Below the pieces are notes generated by a model. The model was not told where the DNA came from and did not search any database. It saw only the letters and a list, made by a program, of their open reading frames with translations. Made by a program: the position numbers and the translations under genes. DNA of 64,000 nt from Saxidomus purpurata. Its lineage: Eukaryota; Mollusca; Bivalvia; Venerida; Veneridae. The stretch covers positions 32,453,577-32,517,576 of the forward strand of contig JAFMSR010000003.1 of NCBI GenBank assembly GCA_022818135.1, given 5' to 3'. The number at the start of each line of letters is the position of its first letter. Position 1 is the first letter of the stretch. This document shows, in pieces, positions 59,193 to 64,000 of the stretch.

Positions 59193-62100
59193 GTAAGTGA
59201 AAACTGACAACGATGCATGTTGAGCATAGTAAAGATTACGAGGAGGTTATAAGGCTAAAATATATTGTTCATACCAGAAAATACTTTATTGTATTTACCC
59301 TTTATATGATCATTTTAGCCTACGCGGAAGTATTTACATTGTATATCTTGATAAAATAATATAATATGAGAGTTATCATGAGAAAAGCAATCTATTAATA
59401 TGTGATTTTTATATCATTAAATACAATGATCTTTCCCTCTAACATATGCTGACAATATGAGCCATATATCTTTAATAGCATTTGACAAATACATATTTTC
59501 ACGCGTTAAATGTGGCCGTAGTGAGTATAGATTGCAACAAAATTAATTTAATTGATATGGAACATCCAATCCCGTTTCCAGTTGATATAGTTTGTGTCAT
59601 ACATTTACCACTTAATAGTGTTCTTCAAGTCTTTATATAATTGTGCCAATGAAATTTTAAGACTATCATTGAATAACGGAGAATACCACTATAAAATCCA
59701 CCAAAAGGTTTTATTTTTATACACATTAATGTTACTTTGCAGCATTCGAAGGCTCAAGAACTATCTGCGAAGTCTTAATCTTCTGACGCATACATCTGCA
59801 AATACAGTGAACTTGGCTTATCATGCGATTGAGGTAAATATTAATGTCGTGAGGCAGGCAAACCATGTACCCAGAGCGGTGTTCGAACCTGATATCCCCT
59901 ACCTCGGAGATAGGTGCACCTCAAATTGAGATACCTGATCTATGACATCTGCGGCGTTACAATTCATTTTCATAGGGGCGTTTATAACAAAATTTAAACA
60001 TGTAAGCCAGTATTTTTAAATTGCATGTTATGGAAAATGCATGTTTGTTGGTAAGTATGATTGTTGTTATGAGTACATAATATACAAGAGAGATGTATGT
60101 TGATAGATAGATGCCATAAACAAAATCAATGTTTAATACCGTAATTATTTTATGAGCATAAAGAAATATTTTACTAAAAAAAAAAATTTTTTTTAGAAGT
60201 GCAGTAATCTGAAGCATTCAACGTGCATCACTTAGCCTATGGATGTAGAAATGTAAACTTTAGGTACATGTAGTACGGTTATTGATTTTTGGGAAAACGT
60301 AATTATTTTCGAAGAATTAATACAAATTTCCTTGAATTTAGTCTTATTTACCCTTTCTTACTGACAGGGTGATCTTAAAATTTGTATTTTTATCACGTTT
60401 TTAAAAAATCTGAAATCCAAACAACTTAGATATAATATTTCTACCAACTTTTATTGGCTAAGTTATGTACTTTGAGATTTTTGTAATTCTGAGTAGATCT
60501 AATTACAATTTGGATAAAGTGTCACTTTTTGTGATATAATAATCGGCATTATATTTTGTATTAAATATATTACTCTGTTGGATTAAAGGCATGTGGACAG
60601 ATAAAGAGTCTATGTGGTCTCAGGTTTACAACTTTAATAAGAACTCAGAAAACTGATTTGGTTTATGACATTTTTTGTACAAAATGAACTACTTGATCGA
60701 GATCTTAAGCCTTTCATTAACTTGTTATTCCGCTTTATCAAAATATTTTTATGACCTGTGCACCCTGTTAAAATAAAATCATGACACAAAACATGAATTG
60801 CAGAACGAGATTCGAGGAAGCGGAAGCGCACTTGGATATAGAAGTATGACACAGAGACTGGCAAGTACCTATGGAATAATTGTGCCAAGGTAATATATAT
60901 ACAGAAAAATCACAAAAAAATCGGCACGCCGCAGCTGGGACTCGAACCACGGGTTTCTGGATTTTCATTTTCGTCGTGCTAATTGACTTTATATACTGAA
61001 GTTATTTTTAACTTTATTGTGACGTCATCACTTTTTATTACCAAAGCGGCTTCTTTTACGCAACGGCCGCTGTGGTGTAGTGGTAAGCATACACTGAGTA
61101 CGGTGTCCCGTTAGGGCCATCACCGCATATTCTTACAATGTAGCAACGATAAAACGATACTACGATGGTGAAAACGCGAAACAATGATGATGAAAACACT
61201 AAACTACGATGGTGAAAACGCGTCATCCTTTTTTCGTGTTCACCATTGTTGTTTTATGTTTTCATCATCGTTATTTCGTGTTTTCACCATCGTAGTTTCG
61301 TGCTTTCACCATCGTAGTACACGTATCGTGTTTTCACCATTGTAGTATCGTGTTTTCATCGTTGCTTCCGGTTTTTACCATCGTGGTATCGTGTTTTTAC
61401 TATCGTTGTTTCGTCTTCCTGTTGATCATGCGCACTGAATGTTAATGAATTGCGTAAACATATGGTCAGACTCTGAAGCAGGTAGTTATTTTTAATTTGT
61501 TCTTCTTTAAAACATAATACTACGATGGTGAAAACACGAAACTACGATGGTGAAAACGCGATACTACGATGGTTTACATATCTGAAATACATTGTAAACA
61601 TAAAAAATAAAGAGAAGAACAGAAAACTGTTAAGTAATTTCGGTGTAATTCTTGTAAAGAAATCGACCTCCAACTACTTCATTTGTTCACTTCGTTGATC
61701 TTTCTTTATGTGCATATTAATTTATACGGGAATTCCGTTGGTTCGTACCCGTTCGTCTGCTTGTGTCCCGGCCTAGATGATATACATGAATTCGTTTCTG
61801 TACATGCATGTAGTATTTTATCTTTTTAATAGGAGTGTTGTGTCTGCTTTACAACGTGAACTAGATCCTCGTGGTGTGGAAGAACGACGGAGACGAACGT
61901 TTATACGACGAGCATACATTAACAAGGGGCCTAACTATCTCATTCACATCGACGGTTATGACAAGCTAAAGCGTTACGGTTTTCCGATTCATGGAGCAAT
62001 TGACGGGTGATTATATGGCATAACCTTTTTTACTTAAAAATCAAAAAGCATTTACCTTACATGTAATGTTTTAAATTAGTCTCGTCCCGAAAACGAAAGA

Positions 62101-62830
62101 TTTTCAAAAATCAAAACAATTTAAATTCTTTCTGAGTAAATTTTAGTAAGATAAGTGAAAAGCATTTACAAAAAAAATTTCGTCTGCTATTCCCTTTTCT
62201 TTAGATAATTTTACTTTTTACATTTGCTTACGATCACTTTAATCTTAATATTAAAAAAAAGAAAAAAAAAGAAACAATGTACGGAACACTTATAACAATA
62301 GTTTTTAAATTCAGACTTCGACTCTAGTAACCTCGGATTCTTTGATGACGTATTAATATCACGCCTGGTAAACGATAGAGCTACCTCTTTCGGAGGTATA
62401 CGGTAAATCGCTCTATCGCTACTTCCGAGCTAGTGCATGTCGCTAAAATCAGGTGTCAACAAAGGTAAAGGGTTGCCATGTTTTATATATTTTGAAAACT
62501 CTACACCAAATATCGAAATTCGACATATCGCATTCTTCAATTCATAAGAGTTTTTTATACATATATTATTCCTACAGAAGGTTTTAAAATTATTTGCTTT
62601 ATACATACCCCTTAGGTGTGCTTTTACGCATGCGATAACAATAGTTTTGACTTTTGTATAAGCTGAGCTTTTACTTCCGGTTACAACTAGGTGTTCCGCG
62701 ATGTGTCAGAATGGATCATGGAACAGAAAATACATTGGTAGAAGATATTCAAAAGGCATTTCGATGGGAGCATACCGATGATATGGCAGGCGAGAAGAGT
62801 GTTCTTAAAGGATCAAGCCATTCCAACCAG
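59102..62830 (+). CDS. Integrase-core-domain-like protein, partial, five exons seen
   Basis: Exons 59102-59192, 59743-59833, 60804-60889, 61833-62006 and 62691-62830. The first four join in phase into about 145 residues. The product resembles the large animal family of DDE integrase-core proteins: a helical N-terminal part (LIRQYCFDGFTRNEILCLL; SIRRLKNYLRSLNL), a GSALGYRSMTQRL motif, then LDPRGVEERRRR and the catalytic stretch HIDGYDKLKRYGFPIHGAID (first Asp) and VRMDHGTEN (second Asp). The strand between these two (in relatives, roughly 35 residues with a FSR..LWL motif) is not found in intron 4, and exon 5 cannot join exon 4 in frame. The third acidic residue would lie beyond exon 5. The 5' end and 3' end are also missing. 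A spliced transposase relative of unknown function; domesticated gene or decaying copy cannot be told apart here. Confidence 0.7.
59743..59833 (+). CDS. Integrase-like exon 2
   Basis: Acceptor GTTACTTTGCAG and donor GTAAAT. One base completes Ser, then IRRLKNYLRSLNLLTHTSAN TVNLAYHAIE, phase 0 at the end. Confidence 0.7.
59840..59935 (-). mobile_element. Possible tRNA-derived SINE fragment
   Basis: On the minus strand, TGCACCTATCTCCGAGGTAG and the B-box-like CAGGTTCGAACACCGCTCTG. No body motif is seen. Located in intron 2 of the integrase-like gene. Confidence 0.35.
60804..60889 (+). CDS. Integrase-like exon 3
   Basis: Acceptor ATGAATTGCAG and donor GTAATA. Phase 0 start: NEIRGSGSALGYRSMTQRLA STYGIIVP, then two bases AG completed to Arg by exon 4. 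The GYR-M motif is typical of the family. Confidence 0.72.
60920..60975 (-). mobile_element. Possible tRNA-derived 3' half
   Basis: Minus strand CCCGTGGTTCGAGTCCCAGC resembles a T-arm with B box. No convincing A box lies upstream, so this is a fragment at most. Confidence 0.3.
61153..61575. repeat. 23-bp CTACGATGGTGAAAACGCG repeats in both orientations
   Basis: Three forward copies (61158-61222), about eight inverted copies (TTTCGTGTTTTCACCATCGTAGT and variants, 61232-61413), a 100-bp gap, and three more forward copies (61518-61572). The forward and inverted blocks could fold on each other. Located in intron 3 of the integrase-like gene. A tRNA-like A-box segment (GTGGTGTAGTGGTAAGC) precedes at about 61072. 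Confidence 0.85.
61833..62006 (+). CDS. Integrase-like exon 4, first catalytic Asp
   Basis: Acceptor TATCTTTTTAATAG and donor GTGATT. RSVVSALQRELDPRGVEERR, then GPNYLIHIDGYDKLKRYGFP IHGAIDG. The Asp of HIDGYDK is the first catalytic acid candidate. Leaves two bases (GG). Confidence 0.75.
62691..62830 (+). CDS. Integrase-like exon with second catalytic Asp
   Basis: Acceptor GGTTACAACTAG and donor GTAAAC. Two bases of a Gly codon, then VPRCVRMDHGTENTLVEDIQ KAFRWEHTDDMAGEKSVLKG SSHSNQ at phase 0. The entry phase demands a preceding exon ending with one codon base, which exon 4 does not provide. Confidence 0.72.
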
Positions 62831-64000
62831 GTAAACATAATGCTTTACTTTGCCAGACGTTAAACAATCATTTTACTTTCTGAATTTACACTGTTTAGAG
62901 CTATTGAACTGAATAGTAATGAACAATTTATCTCGTTTTTCGTTAATGCACATAGATCTATGATGTTTAATGTTTCTTGTTTTTCACATAGAATGACCAT
63001 GATTGGTATTTTGTAATATGAAACGTTCGTATATATATGTACATGGACGAGACTTTAATAAACTATGAAACATAAGAGATAAATTTGGCCTGTTGAAAAA
63101 AAAGACAATATTGACACTTGTTAAGATTTGGATAAAGATTTGATCCTTCAATACTTGCCATTAGTCCTTTTGTTTATTTGAGACGGTTGTAAATAAATAC
63201 AAGCCTGGTCAGCGAATCATAATCTACTTTACAACATATTGGCCAATTAAACGGTGTCTTCGACCAACAGTAAATGGACATCAAATTGTTCGACCGGGAA
63301 AGGATAAAATTGTGTCTGTAAGTTAGGTTTTATCCAGATCCATTCTAAACCTGAGATGTGTGATTCAGAGGGAGTGACCATACACTGCTCGAGGTCACAT
63401 TGTCTTGGTAAGCACAGATATGTGAAATCGCCTTTGAGAAAAATATGATTAAACCCATTTGACAGTATGTTTTTTACAAATTGAGAACTGTGGCCGAGAC
63501 GTGCTTTTAAATATTTTACTGTCCTTATCACAGCCATGCTAATAAATTAATCTTACCCCTGCAGAAGGTGGAAGGATATAAACTTGGCGTTTTCCGTACG
63601 GAGTGTGTGTGTGTGTGTGTTTGTGCGTGCGTGTGTGCGTGTGTGTGTGTGTTCGTGCACGCATGAGCGTGTGTGTGTTCAACTTTTTCCTTTTATCTTG
63701 AAATGAATGGATGGATTTTAAAATGGTTTGGAAAAAAATGTTTTAAATTAACAAAAACAAGACACATTTGCACTAGCAGAACTGGATGTGTCACATAAAG
63801 ATCAACATAACAGTTCAGGGTCATTTTTCAATTTTAGCATGTATTATGATAGAAGTATAAGGGGTTCCTGTTAAACTTTAAATGAAGATAGTTGGTGTTC
63901 AGAGATGCACAATGCAGTGCCACTACACTTTTCTGGCAGTAGGAATTATTTTCCTTGGTTCTTTCATAATGTGCGAATACATTCTTCCAATATGAAATGC
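62831..64000. other. Downstream flank, no further exon seen
   Basis: I searched for the next expected piece of the integrase-like protein (after SNQ, a RIE..WW-type motif in relatives) and do not find it in any frame. Only a GT microsatellite is notable. Confidence 0.45.
63603..63672. repeat. Microsatellite (GT)n, imperfect
   Basis: GTGTGTGTGTGTGT runs interrupted by TTTGTGCGTGC and TCGTGCACGC. Confidence 0.95.

Noticed and set aside
61066..61130. tRNA gene starting GCCGCTGTGGTGTAGTGG
   Set aside because: The A-box-like start is there but there is no B box before the CTACGATGG array.

Overview
This is eukaryotic nuclear DNA: AT-rich, long spliced introns, tRNA-derived SINEs, several families of tandem-repeat-bearing mobile elements, and one 500-base assembly gap. 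The dense repeats with termini such as GGGCCATGATGGCCCTATAT and CTCACCTGAG are the kind I associate with marine bivalve molluscs. A bivalve is therefore my best guess, but it rests on repeat style and was not searched.

Layout. 0-33 kb holds no exon I can support. It is a patchwork of a MITE-like element (235-672), a 42-bp minisatellite (2.1-5.5 kb) split by a mobile element, several tandem-core elements (6.3-13.2 kb, 13.5-14.4 kb, 18.8-20.0 kb, 22.4-25.2 kb), a large ancient inverted duplication (arms about 11.45-15.27 and 16.24-17.94 kb), an oligo-T tract (21 kb) and a second, unrelated 42-bp minisatellite (25.24-27.15 kb) that reads as a spurious 555-codon frame.

33.4-56.4 kb is one minus-strand gene. 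Eleven coding exons join in phase into about 830 residues of a coiled-coil protein that I identify as the CEP85/CEP85L centrosomal family. The 5' end is missing next to the N gap. The gene contains an apparent U12-type AT-AC intron (47494-48117). Its largest intron (35312-46469) carries a 5.3-kb tyrosine-recombinase retroelement (38307-43611) with the A1-ORFs-B1-A2-B2 split direct repeats of Ngaro/PAT-type elements. That element has lost most of its reverse transcriptase and RNase H, has frameshifts, and sits inside the tandem array of another mobile element without target duplication. Its 3' region holds an array of tiny hairpins whose stems co-vary.

59.1-62.8 kb is a plus-strand multi-exon gene fragment encoding a DDE integrase-core-like protein. 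Five exons are recognisable and the first four join in phase. The exon that should carry the middle of the catalytic core is not found. One of its introns contains an array of a 23-bp motif in both orientations.

The two genes show no obvious functional link. The strongest leads are the covarying hairpin array, the complete SDR architecture with a reconstructable empty site, the AT-AC intron, and the recurrence of about 145-147 bp and about 166 bp tandem units in unrelated repeat families.
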